In this document: positions 1 to 8,092 of the stretch, piece after piece
Numbering within the stretch: the first letter of the stretch is position 1
How the letters are laid out: each line of letters begins with the position of its first letter
Origin: Darksidea phi
Taxonomy: Eukaryota > Ascomycota > Dothideomycetes > Pleosporales > Lentitheciaceae
DNA: 64,000 nt
Direction: 5' to 3'
Assembly (NCBI GenBank): GCA_030770425.1
Contig: JASJFT010000236.1
Span: 1-64,000 of the forward strand
Notes under the pieces: model-generated
The model's input: only the letters and a program-made list of their open reading frames with translations
Databases searched by the model: none
What the model was told of the DNA's origin: nothing
Made by a program: the position numbers and the translations under genes

Positions 1-72
<72 letters not shown>
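1..72. repeat. 72-bp poly-C homopolymer
   Basis: The first 72 bases are all C, followed by ordinary mixed sequence. It is not a telomeric (CCCTAA)n array. A run of this length at the very start of a sequence is most simply an assembly or read-end artefact. A true homopolymer tract cannot be excluded from one window. Confidence 0.95.
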
Positions 73-73
<1 letters not shown>

Positions 74-373
74 CCCCTCACGAACGGGCTGCCCGGATCT
101 CAGTTTGGGTTTAGCGTAGGCATCCAGCAATTTTCATGCGGCAGCTTCACCCCTATCGTCCCAACACGACAAGTGGCCCTCCGTCCCTCGACAGGTAAAC
201 TATTTTGTGAATCCGAGTTTAATGCTTATTACTCGTTAGCAAGCCAGAGGCTCGATCCAGCCAAACCAAATCCACGGTACCATCGCAGCCGGTAGTCTTT
301 ACCTCGCAATATACCCTTTTTCCAATACCACCAACTCAACTCCGACTCATTTGCTTATTCTTTTCTCTGTACA
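73..373. other. non-coding stretch upstream of the kinase-like pseudogene
   Basis: No open frame, RNA gene or repeat was recognised here. Base composition is ordinary and CpA/TpG are present, unlike the tract after 6 kb. A single GGGTTTA at about 107-113 is too little to call telomeric. Pyrimidine-rich sequence just before the ATG at 374 would fit the promoter or 5' leader of the downstream relic gene. Confidence 0.5.
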
Positions 374-1198
374 ATGGTGATACGTCCCCGCTCAAGTAAG
401 CTAGAATTTACCTCTTACGCCGATAAGATTTAATCTTATATAGGTTCCGCAAAGCCGATTACTCCCCCACGCTATGGCGGACAACCCGACGTATACGAGT
501 GCAATATAGAGCATGAAGGGAAACTGTACTCCTTAACATGGTCCGGAAATATGAACTATCCCTGTCTCGCCGGTTTCCCCGACCTTCAAGCCGGCGAGGT
601 ATCCCTCGTGGAAGAGAGTCCCGATATAGCTTCCCTACGGAGAAGTTCTATATTAGTAGATTTTGGTTCTCACGCTTGCATTCGACGAGTCGTTGATTCG
701 GAGCCTTATCCAATTGTCAAACTCGCACATCTCGATACTTAACCCATGGCCCTCATACAATACGAATATAAAATGCTCAGCTAGCTAAGACGGTTGGATT
801 TACCGGTTCCTATATTCTCCAACCAACCCATATTCGAAGGTGGTGGCAAGGAAGGTAGTGGTGGCAAGTTACGCGGGTATCGAATGGAAGAACTCTCTAA
901 ATTGGTATATAACGAGATGCCTCTCCGGTCGGAAGATATCAAACAGGCCGTAAAGAAGTTCCATAACGCGGGTTATTTACATGGAGACTTGAGTCTGAGT
1001 AATATTATGAAAGATAACCAAGGGTCTATCGTTCTCATCGATGTTAGCTGTAGTGGTCCAATTGGCAAGGAGATACCGTCTTGTGTACCGAGTTGGGCTT
1101 ATAAACGAGCAACATTCCATACAGATAGTGACACGAAACGAATAGAGCATCTCTTCCCTTAAGGGTGGGGTATCCTGTTCGAGTATTCAGTCTACTAG
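374..1198 (+). pseudogene. protein-kinase-like pseudogene (fungal type), stops by CA-to-TA change
   Basis: An ATG at 374 starts a 22-base exon (MVIRPRS). A 48-base intron follows (396-443, GTAAG at the 5' end, TATAG at the 3' end), and the frame then continues through 551-742 and 794-1162. Kinase landmarks appear in order: a lysine in PIVKLAH (VAIK position), a glutamate in QYEYKML (helix C), HGDLSLSNI (catalytic loop, Asp and Asn kept) and IDVSCSG where DFG normally sits. The frame is cut by TAA at 740-742, TAG at 782-784 and TAA at 1160-1162, yet kinase-like sequence continues through each stop. All three fit CAA or CAG changed to TAA or TAG, the RIP direction. A further TAG at 1196-1198 may be the old terminator or another hit. 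The C-lobe is short, so the 3' end may also be lost. The kinase-like assignment is firm; the substrate is unknown. Confidence 0.72.
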
Positions 1199-2028
1199 AA
1201 AGCTCTCTTGTTCCGGCGTCAATCGTTGCTGATTCTGGTGGCTGATTCTACTGTTGGTTGCGCCATTGATTCGATCGCGTAGTAGACGCGGGGATTCCGT
1301 ACGCCTTATCGGCAGCTCGCCGGCTTTTATAAACACCAGAATTGAGATCGTTGATAGCGAATTGTATAACAGTATCACGGGCATCTATATTGAAAAGCGT
1401 TGTTGATAGATATCGCGTCTTTTCTGGCGACGGCGTTGTTTTGGTCTGTGCCGAGACATATTCGGGGTACTATGACTTCAAGCAACTCGAATTCTGCCGA
1501 CACGTTGATATTTGCTACGGTTCTGTATAAGTAGTGTACTATGTTATTCGAGCCTCAGAGCATGTTATCATCAGCCTTGTGTTTACTGTGGCGCGCAATT
1601 CATCCAAGGTCGCCACGCTGAGCCTTGATGCTGGTGTTAACTGCCGAGGCAGATATCCCGCCATTCACATGCATTTTGTTTAGTACATCTTATGAGTTCT
1701 TGGATGGTTGCACAAGCTTTTCCATTCGTTCTCCGCCCACTCAGTGTGCCAGTTCCTTAACTTGATTCAGTCTATCATCGTGGCGGAGACCGGATACAAA
1801 TCTGTTCGCAACGAGCACTACAGCCAACTGAATCTGTTGTACCACCAGGATATTCTTAGCCAGCTGGCGGTGGCTGGTTGCGGTGTGGAGCTTACGCTGA
1901 TTGGGCTGCTTATCTTGCTGAAATCCAAGCCGACACGACCAAAGGCGGCAATCTCTGAGCACAAAGGTTGCAAAGAAGTAACTTTGGGCTAGTGCGGTAG
2001 TTGAAAGGCAATTCTTATTATGCAAAAA
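1199..2028. other. unassigned ordinary-composition sequence with two unrecognised open frames
   Basis: Two plus-strand frames are open. The one at 1342-1530 (62 codons) has no recognisable motif. The one at 1708-1992 (94 codons) contains a hydrophobic run reading about VELTLIGLLILLKSK, which could be one membrane helix followed by a basic end. I recognise neither family. The second could be a fragment of a membrane protein, because neighbouring material is also fragmentary. No RNA gene was seen. Confidence 0.4.
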
Positions 2029-2310
2029 TACTCACAGCGACCGACGACCTTGCCGGTGTCACTGTGGATCTGGCCTTCGCCGTCCGACTTGCGGCCAACG
2101 AGATCCTTGAGATTACCTTCAACGAGGCGGCCGACTGGGATGCCGTTGGAATCAACGAGGAAGCCGGACTTGTTGAGGGTGAGACCGTCCAGGATGGACA
2201 AGTCCGCGGGCTCGGGCTCTTCCTCTTCGACTGGCTCGGCATGGCCCCCGATCCGTACGTGGTGCCCCCCTCGCAGCAGTTCGATGGTGCCGACGACCTA
2301 TGTGGTCATC
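2029..2310 (-). pseudogene. fragment of a fungal DUF3659 / LEA-type repeat protein
   Basis: Reading right to left, the minus strand gives an acidic stretch (EEEEPEPADLS) followed by one repeat unit containing ILDGLTLNKSG, GIPVGRLVEG, LVGRK and GEGQI, ending GKVVGR. This order is typical of the DUF3659 (LEA-domain-like) repeats found in many copies in large fungal proteins of unknown biochemical role. Only one unit is present. Just after GKVVGR the minus strand reads GTGAGT, a good splice donor, but no partner exon was found on the far side, so this looks like one exon of a lost gene. Ranges are approximate. No start codon belongs to it. Confidence 0.7.
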
Positions 2311-2348
2311 TCACTTGTTGCCGCGTGTCAGTTATCCTTAGTGTTCCC

Positions 2349-2404
2349 TTATACCCTAAGAATCCTATATTATTATTATAATAATATATAGCTCTTCTAG
2401 ATAT
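2349..2404 (-). mobile_element. 56-bp scrap of retrotransposon family X
   Basis: These 56 bases match 43509-43564, inside the full X element, with one difference (C at 2364, T at 43524). The match breaks abruptly on both sides. It lies between the DUF3659 fragment and the IleRS fragment, so it looks like filler DNA captured during break repair. A purely AT-rich coincidence is unlikely because the shared block also contains CCCTAAGAA and GCTCTTCTAG. Confidence 0.75.
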
Positions 2405-2622
2405 TGTTCATAATCGCCGGAATGAGACTAAGAAGTGTGTAACCAATCTCACCAAATGAACGTACGCATAGGGTACTCTCCTCTGCAGGAAGGGAACGGT
2501 GACGGGGCTTTTCCTTCGCATGCATACAACAATATTGCGCTGTCGCATTGAGGCTCAACCCGGATACTTAGCATAATGACACGAGGAGGTGCTCTATGCC
2601 GCTTAATGAAGAGTGTAAGAGT
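2405..2622. other. unassigned spacer
   Basis: Ordinary composition. No open frame of note, RNA gene or repeat was recognised between the X scrap and the G-rich run. Confidence 0.5.
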
Positions 2623-2651
2623 GGGTTTAGGTTGGGTTGGGTTGGTTTGGG
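2623..2651 (+). repeat. G-rich telomere-like run, possible G-quadruplex
   Basis: The plus strand reads GGGTTTAGGTTGGG and continues with TTGGG and TTGG units to GGG at 2651. Four or more G-runs separated by short T-rich loops could form a G-quadruplex. The pattern also resembles degenerate TTAGGG telomere repeats. It touches the end of the recognisable IleRS fragment. Confidence 0.5.
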
Positions 2652-2657
2652 TGTGCG

Positions 2658-2939
2658 AGGCAGCTCCTTGTAGAGGTTGGCAATTCGCTCCAGACCCGGT
2701 GTTCCCTCAGGAGTGTGGTCCCAGACTTCCTCGACGAGCAGTGGGCAGATGGGTGCAAGCATCTGGAGTAGCTCATAGAAGATGAGGCCGAGCATTTTCT
2801 GTAGTTCCTGACAGTCCGCTTTGTGGCCTGTGTAGATGCGGTCCTTCAGCGTCTCAAAGTAGAACGCAGAGAGGTCGTTCGCGATGTACTTGTTGATCAT
2901 AAGCAGGGTGTCAACAATTTCGTGCATGGAAAGTCTCAT
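2658..2939 (-). pseudogene. C-terminal fragment of mitochondrial isoleucyl-tRNA synthetase
   Basis: The minus-strand frame contains HEIVDTLLMINKYIANDLSA, FYFETLKDRIYTG, GLIFYELLQMLAPICPLL and VEEVWDHTPEG. These are hallmark stretches of the helical anticodon-binding domain of class I aminoacyl-tRNA synthetases, and this wording is closest to mitochondrial isoleucine--tRNA ligase. Only about 94 recognisable codons remain. The catalytic Rossmann core with HIGH and KMSKS is absent, a stop lies five codons upstream of the ATG at 2939, and downstream the frame becomes low-complexity (PRTPKPTQPN) before a stop at 2568. The native protein is roughly ten times longer, so this is a duplicated, non-functional piece. 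It carries no RIP-type stops. Confidence 0.8.
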
Positions 2940-3252
2940 GAGCGCTAAACCTTGTTACTCGGCATCTGTCTTTCGTATTCACAGCAAAGCCAAGTTCTCT
3001 TTGACAAGTGCAGTCTTCCGTGTTGGCACGTGCCGTGTGCTTCTAGCTACATCCGGTTCCCCTCACATTCGAGTTCGCAAGGATGGCCGTCAGCTAAGAA
3101 TAACAGGACACGCCCATGAAATCGGAGTCGCTGCATATATGGCCTTCTTTCACCGCCTGCATATTAGACTCTCAGGTATTTGGAAAGATGCTCGAGCGGA
3201 TATAATAGTCGTGGCATTTTTTATTTATACGGCAGATTATACGGGCAAAGTG
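2940..3252. other. unassigned region with an unrecognised plus-strand open frame
   Basis: A plus-strand frame running 2884-3282 (132 codons) covers this region. It reads through SVFRIHSKAKFSL and GHAHEIGVAAYMAFFHRLHI. I do not recognise a family, and its first part overlaps the IleRS fragment antisense, so at least that part is a shadow. The rest could be a gene fragment or chance. It also serves as the 3' flank of the kinase-like gene ending at 3253. Confidence 0.35.
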
Positions 3253-4764
3253 TTACCCTCTCGCGCAGTACGCGCACATTAATTCTACAATCGTCTGGTC
3301 CGAATAACATGAAAGATTGGAGACAATACAGGGAAGAGAAATGCGTGAAGAAGGCTTCTCCGTAGTAGCGGCCGAAGCAATCGAGTTGAGTTGAGACTTT
3401 TCGAGATCGTCACAGGAAGCATGTGCCATTTTGAATAACAATTGCCCAAGCGCCCAGATATCGTTACGTTTTCGAGACTCCATATTCTCAGACAATGGAT
3501 CTGATACGAGACGCATCTCAGGCGCTAGCCATTTATAGCTTGTACCTCCAATGCCACTAATATCAATGAGGATAGCGTTGTCCTCTGCAGTAATGATAAT
3601 GTTCGACGGCTTCAGATCCATGTGGGTTATACCAAGCCGATGTAGGTATTGCAACGCTTGGGTAATCTGCAATGCCCATTTTCGCCATGGTAACATCGTT
3701 TGCTGGGACTGAAGCGTATCTTCCAACGTGCCATTCGAATGATATTCCAGAAGGATACCCCTTAGAACGACCGGGGCTGTTGTATTGCTGGCTCTGCCGG
3801 ACTCGTTACGCTGTACAGTTTCATACGGATTTTGGGAGACGACAGCAGCAACTAGCTGTACGATACCCTCGGTACCCCGACATAGTTGTAAGTTTTGTAA
3901 CTCTCGATATAGCGCCTCACTATCTCCTGGCATATAAAGAGGCCTATCCACTTCCTTAAAGACAAGGTACTTGTCGTCACTAGCGACACGCACCTTATAT
4001 ACACCGGTGCTGAGTTCGCATATCTTTCTGATTTCCGAAATGGGCTCTGTCGAGATGTTAATGGGATCGAGTGCTGGGAACCGTACGTGTCGTGGGTCTT
4101 CCCGTAGACAGAGCCTTAGATCGGTATAACAGAGGGCATATTCGCTACTAGGCTCTGGAGGGGTCTTCAACGGGAGATGGCGGTCGGGAAAAGAAGCGGA
4201 ATCGTTCTCATAGGCACAGGGAGTAGTATCACCGGCGCGCTTGATAAGTAGCTCCGTTACCGTATTGTCCAGAAGCGGTAAACAGTCGAAGTCGAGGTAT
4301 TCACACAGATTTTCAAGATCTTTACGCCGTTTTTCTATTCTCACCCGAGCCCGCATATCTGGATGTAGTGAACCCTCAAAAGTTACTGTGATATGCCACT
4401 TTGAGCGACCCAAACATGCGACGGCACGCAGCCAACGTCTTCGAGGCTCATCTCCGGGTGCCCAATTCATTTCCTCGTAGCGCTGACGTTCGACGGTCCA
4501 TAGATGGTCATCAGTAGCTCGCTGATGGTCCTGGGCGAAACCTGGGCCCTCTCTAGAAGGGGCTCCGTTCGTCGTCGGCAGAGAACGTAATGTTAACTCT
4601 GTACAGGCCATGCACCCATATAGTTCGTAACAGGGTTCCTTGCATATACAGAACACGCCCTGGCGTTGAACCTGTTGCTGGTAAGGGCACTGTAGTAGAA
4701 CCCACGAGTTTCTTACCTGGGATTCATCTTGCGTGCCTGTGAGGTTGGAGTTGGGCGTAGTCAT
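3253..4764 (-). CDS. protein-kinase-like protein (fungal, Cys-rich N-terminus)
   Basis: This is the only long uninterrupted coding frame in the window. It is open from an ATG at 4941 (562 codons). I prefer the in-frame ATG at 4764 (503 codons, MTTPNSNLTG) because the first 59 residues look like translated leader; the upstream ATG is possible. Numbered from 4941, a Cys-rich segment spans 85-113 (six Cys). A kinase fold spans roughly 300-560: Lys329 in LVFKEV, Glu347 in YRELQ, HMDLKPSN at 440-447 (Met replaces the usual Arg of HRD; Asp442, Lys444 and Asn447 kept), DIS at 460-462 instead of DFG, APE at 473-475, and Asp494 in NDIWALG. The Gly-rich loop is weak. The ATP-binding Lys and both Asp are present, so activity is possible, but DFG and HRD departures are also seen in pseudokinases. 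No RIP-type stops, although RIP-mutated DNA begins within 1 kb. Substrate unknown. Confidence 0.8.
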   Translation of the reverse strand: MTTPNSNLTGTQDESQVRNSWVLLQCPYQQQVQRQGVFCICKEPCYELYGCMACTELTLRSLPTTNGAPSREGPGFAQDHQRATDDHLWTVERQRYEEMNWAPGDEPRRRWLRAVACLGRSKWHITVTFEGSLHPDMRARVRIEKRRKDLENLCEYLDFDCLPLLDNTVTELLIKRAGDTTPCAYENDSASFPDRHLPLKTPPEPSSEYALCYTDLRLCLREDPRHVRFPALDPINISTEPISEIRKICELSTGVYKVRVASDDKYLVFKEVDRPLYMPGDSEALYRELQNLQLCRGTEGIVQLVAAVVSQNPYETVQRNESGRASNTTAPVVLRGILLEYHSNGTLEDTLQSQQTMLPWRKWALQITQALQYLHRLGITHMDLKPSNIIITAEDNAILIDISGIGGTSYKWLAPEMRLVSDPLSENMESRKRNDIWALGQLLFKMAHASCDDLEKSQLNSIASAATTEKPSSRISLPCIVSNLSCYSDQTIVELMCAYCARG

Positions 4765-4941
4765 GTTTGTTGGGACCAAGGTAAGTAGAGGAAGCGGAAT
4801 GCGTCTTGATAGCGTAATATCGGTGCGTCCGAGGGCCGGGTTGTGGATGGGGCAGGGCACACAGGTCGTGATTCTCCGTTCGCAGCGCGTAGTTGGGAGT
4901 AGGGTGCCTGAGAAGAGCGGGAGGTAATTTTTCGAATGCAC

Positions 4942-5206
4942 CCGGGCGTCGTTAAATACGGTGTCTCCGATGCCGGAGTGGTGAAGCTCGCGCGATGCAG
5001 GAAAATGGTGCGGTCGCTGGCGGGTAAGTACGGGTGACGATTAGCGATGAAAGGGACAAAATCAAAATTCTGCCGAGAAAACCAAAACTCGCGTCGCGCA
5101 CATACAAAACCCCCCTCCCTCCCCCCGCGTATTATTATTTAGTATATAATATATATATATTTCGTATCGTGTAATTATATATATTAATTAGTATATAAAA
5201 TATATA
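4942..5206. other. intergenic: presumed promoter side of the kinase-like gene, then AT-rich border
   Basis: The first 160 bases have normal composition and probably hold the promoter of the minus-strand kinase-like gene. No clear core element was identified. From about 5125 the sequence becomes runs of TA dinucleotides leading into the minisatellite. This is the boundary between gene-bearing and RIP-mutated DNA. Confidence 0.5.
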
Positions 5207-5985
5207 GTATTAGGCCCAGTATTAGGCTCAGCAACTAGCTGATATCGAGCTCAGCAGCTGGCTGATATCGAGCTCAGTGGCTGGCCTATATAGAGCTCAG
5301 CGGCTGGCCTATATCAAGCTCAGCATCAGGCTCAGCATCAGGCTCAGCATCAGGCTCAGCATCAGGCTCAGCAACTGGCTGATATCGGGCTCAGTATCAG
5401 GCTCAGCATCAGGCTCAGCATCAGGCTCAGCATCAGGCTCAGCATCAAGCTCAGCATCAAGCTCAGCAACTAGCTAATATTGAGCTCAACGGCTAGCCTA
5501 TATCGAGCTCGGCGGCTGGCCTATATCAAGCTTAGCATCAGGTTCAGCATCAGGCTCAGCATCAAGCTCAGCATCACGCTCAGCAACTAGCTGATATCGA
5601 GCTCAGCAACTAGCTGATATCGAGCTCAGCGGCTGGCCTATATCAAGCTCAGTATCAGGCTCAGTATCAGGCTCAGTATCAAGCTCGGCATCAGGCTCGG
5701 TATCAAGCTCAGCATTAGGCTCGGCATTAAGCTTAGTATTAGGCTCGGTATTAAGCTTAGTATTAGGCTCGGTATCAAGCTCAGTATTAGGCTCGGTAAC
5801 TAGCTAATATCGAGCTCGGTAGCTACCTTATATAGAGCTCAGCGGTTAGCCTATATTAAGCTTAGTAGCTAGCTAATATTAAGCTTAGTAGCCGGTCTAT
5901 ATATTAGGCTTAGTATTAGACTTAGTATTAGGCTTAGTATTAGGCTTAATATTAGGCTTAGTATTAGACTTAATATTAGGCTTAT
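5207..5985 (+). repeat. 12-bp minisatellite (GGCTCAGCATCA-type) with RIP gradient
   Basis: The array is built from 12-bp units such as GGCTCAGCATCA, interspersed with longer units containing CAACTAGCTGATATCGAG or CGGCTGGCCTATAT. One frame at 5277-5477 reads as Gly-Ser-Ala-Ser repeats, but this is a by-product of the unit and not a gene. Left units keep CA (around 5330-5460). Middle units (5640-5800) are mixed, with GTATCA and GCATTA. Right units (5890-5985) read GGCTTAGTATTA, with every CA now TA. Mutation load therefore rises from left to right within one array. Confidence 0.9.
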
Positions 5986-6300
5986 ATATAACGTACTCTA
6001 TTTTCTAATTCTTATTTATAAAAAATTAAGTAATTTTAATCTACTTTTTTAAATAAATAGTTATATATATTTATATTTTTAAGTCTTATATATAATTATT
6101 TCTTAATTAAAATTACTTAATCTTTTATAAACGAGAATTAAAAAACGAAGTAAGTTATATATAGGTCTAATACTAAGTCTAATACTAAGTCTAATACTAA
6201 GTCTAATACTAAGTCTAATATTAAGTCTAATACTAAGTTTAATATCAAGTCTAATACTAAGTTAAGCTTAATACTAAGCTTAATATAGACTAGTTACTAA
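5886..6300. repeat. inverted repeat / foldback of the minisatellite edge, centre about 6073
   Basis: The left arm ends at 6040 with TTAAGTAATTTTAAT and the right arm starts at 6106 with its exact reverse complement. Moving outward, TAATTCTTATTTATAAAAAA pairs with a matching stretch at about 6122-6140 with few differences, then TATATATAACG pairs with the sequence near 6150-6163. The minisatellite unit itself reappears inverted as GTCTAATACTAA at about 6164-6290. The spacer is about 65 bp. Both arms are fully RIP-mutated. Confidence 0.85.
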
Positions 6301-6308
6301 GTATAAAA

Positions 6309-6487
6309 TATATATAAATAGATAGATATAGAAATACTAAGATAGTAAAAGGATTATATTTAAATAGAGATAAGATAAATTCTTAAGAAAATATAATAAT
6401 AGAATATAAGATTATATAGAATCTAGTATATAATCGTAGCTAGATCGATAATAATCTAGAAGTTCTCTAGTAGAAGTAGATATAATA
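6309..6487 (-). repeat. LTR of X-A (179 bp)
   Basis: It matches the LTRs at 37094-37272, 45483-45661 and, inverted, 15742-15920. All four are 179 bp. Read in element orientation the ends are TATT...TATA, expected from TGTT...CA after RIP. Confidence 0.88.
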
Positions 6488-7297
6488 TAATCTTCTTCTT
6501 TTTTAAAAGCTATTCTAGCCCTTATAAAGAGTTATTTACTACGATATATTCTATTAGTTCTCTTACTTTCTTTAGAAAAGTTTATCTAAGTATTTATACT
6601 CTTAAAAAACCTTATTTTTAAAGAAAAAATAATTTTATAAAGAAGATCTTTTAGATATTTAGTATTTATATTATATTTTATTATCTTAATAGGAAGTTTT
6701 TATAGTCTTTCTAACTTTATTATCTTTAATTTTAATTTTATAATATATAGTTAATTCTACTAAAAAGTATATATAACTTAAATATTAATCTACTATTAAT
6801 ATATATTTATAACTTTTATCTATTATCTTTATAGCTTATAATCTATATATATCTCTATAAGTTCTTATATTAGTAATAATAATATTACTACTCTTCTTAT
6901 AGATAATTTTTAGTAATTTCTATTTAATAGATACTTATTATATTTATATAAGAGCTATTTACTAAATATAATCTTTATAATTATTTTATTTACTTATAAT
7001 ATCTTTATAAAGGCTTTAAAACTAGTTTAAACTTTATTTAATTTAGTTTTAATATCTATTATAATAGTATAATCTAATAATACTTAGTAATTACTAACTA
7101 TTATCTATTATAACTTATAATTATATTAAATTACTTATTTATCTATAGCTCTTCTAGTAAAAGATAATAAATTATTATATATTATATCTCTTTAAGTATC
7201 TTTATTTCTATATTTTTAACTCTTACTAGTAAATATCTAAGATATTATTAGTTTAAATATAGAATAATCTCTCTTAATATAAGTATAAGAAGATATA
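6309..7297 (-). mobile_element. X-A: 3' end of a gypsy element of family X
   Basis: The segment aligns with 37094 to about 38115, the 3' LTR side of the full X copy, after allowing for a roughly 30-bp stretch missing here. It starts with a 179-bp LTR and breaks at 7298, where the Y1 LTR begins. No coding capacity survives. It is more decayed than the full copy: many CC and CG of the 37 kb copy are TC or TA here. Confidence 0.85.
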
Positions 7298-7739
7298 TAT
7301 TATAAACTAAATATATACTATAGACTCTTAGTAAATAGAGCTACTAGAGATTAAGTTAATTACTAGCTTTAATAAAGAATATAATATAAACTTTATAATT
7401 AAAGAATAGAAAATTATATAGTAAATCTATATCTTAGTAGAGATAGATTTAAGAGTTACGTAATAGCTTAGTAGATTTATTAAAATAGAGCTATAGAGTT
7501 ATAGCTTAATAGATCTATAAATATAAAGCTATAGATCTAAGAAAATTAAATTAATATTTATTAATAACTATAAATCTTCTAGATAGTCTTCTCTTCTTAT
7601 AGTTAATTTAAATCTAGATTAATCCTTACCTATTAATATAATTAAACTATTATTTTTTATTTCTACTTCCTCTTTTCTATCTTAAGTATAAACTCTAAAT
7701 AAGACTAAATAATCTATTAGACCTAGACCCCGTTTAATA
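7298..7739 (+). repeat. 5' LTR of Y1 (about 442 bp)
   Basis: It matches the LTRs at 57556-58020 and, inverted, 50963-51426. It begins TATTATAAACTAAAT, with the cognate Y2 copy beginning TATTACGAACTAAAT, and ends GTTTAATA. The original ends were probably TGTTACG...ACA. It is about 23 bp shorter than its relatives through small deletions. Confidence 0.85.
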
Positions 7740-7834
7740 TCTTAACTATCTAGTAGGTAGAAATAGCTAATTATAATAGTAGAAGAAGAAATCTAATAAA
7801 ATAGAGCGATATAGCTATTAACTTAGATCGAACC
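7740..7834 (+). mobile_element. Y1 stub: leader between LTR and inserted Z element
   Basis: This corresponds to 58021-58115 of Y2 (untranslated leader after the LTR). It is cut off where the Z LTR begins. Y sequence resumes at 14554 at a position equal to about 60517 of Y2, so about 2.4 kb of Y1 (gag, protease, start of RT) is missing. Confidence 0.8.
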
Positions 7835-8084
7835 TATAGATTAGTAAGAGTAAAGTTATATAATTATATAATTAGTATATTATTAAACCTATATTAGGAG
7901 TAGACTATATAGTAGATATAAGGTACTAGTTACCTTAGTATATAATATCTTATTATAAAATATAATAAACGAACTAATACTAAGAAATTAGGTAACGCTT
8001 AACGATATATAATACCTTATAGTAAAACGTAGTAAATAAGACTTAAACTAGATTAAATAGAAATTCTAAAAAGGACTATTAATA
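7835..8084 (-). repeat. 3' LTR of Z (250 bp)
   Basis: Pairs with 14304-14553, which has identical length. A further copy lies inverted at 50346-50597. On the plus strand it starts TATAGATTAGTAAG and ends ACTATTAATA. Confidence 0.9.
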
Positions 8085-8092
8085 TAACCCCC
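8085..8092 (-). other. polypurine tract of Z
   Basis: ACCCCCCT on the plus strand, i.e. AGGGGGGT in element orientation, directly adjoins the 3' LTR. It is the expected site of plus-strand priming. Purine runs lack CA/TG and so survive RIP. Confidence 0.6.

Noticed and set aside
1..120. True telomere at the window start
   Set aside because: Only a C homopolymer and a single GGGTTTA are present; no TTAGGG/CCCTAA array.
2001..2391. Plus-strand frames of 123-126 codons
   Set aside because: They are antisense shadows of the DUF3659 fragment on the minus strand and run on into the X scrap.
4241..4927. Plus-strand frames opposite the kinase-like gene
   Set aside because: Shadows of a well-supported minus-strand kinase frame with recognisable motifs.
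5277..5477. Open frame of Gly-Ser-Ala-Ser repeats
   Set aside because: It is a by-product of the 12-bp minisatellite in one frame; no start context or flanking coding sequence.
5207..6300. CRISPR array
   Set aside because: Units are contiguous 12-bp repeats without unique spacers of constant length, and the organism is a fungus.
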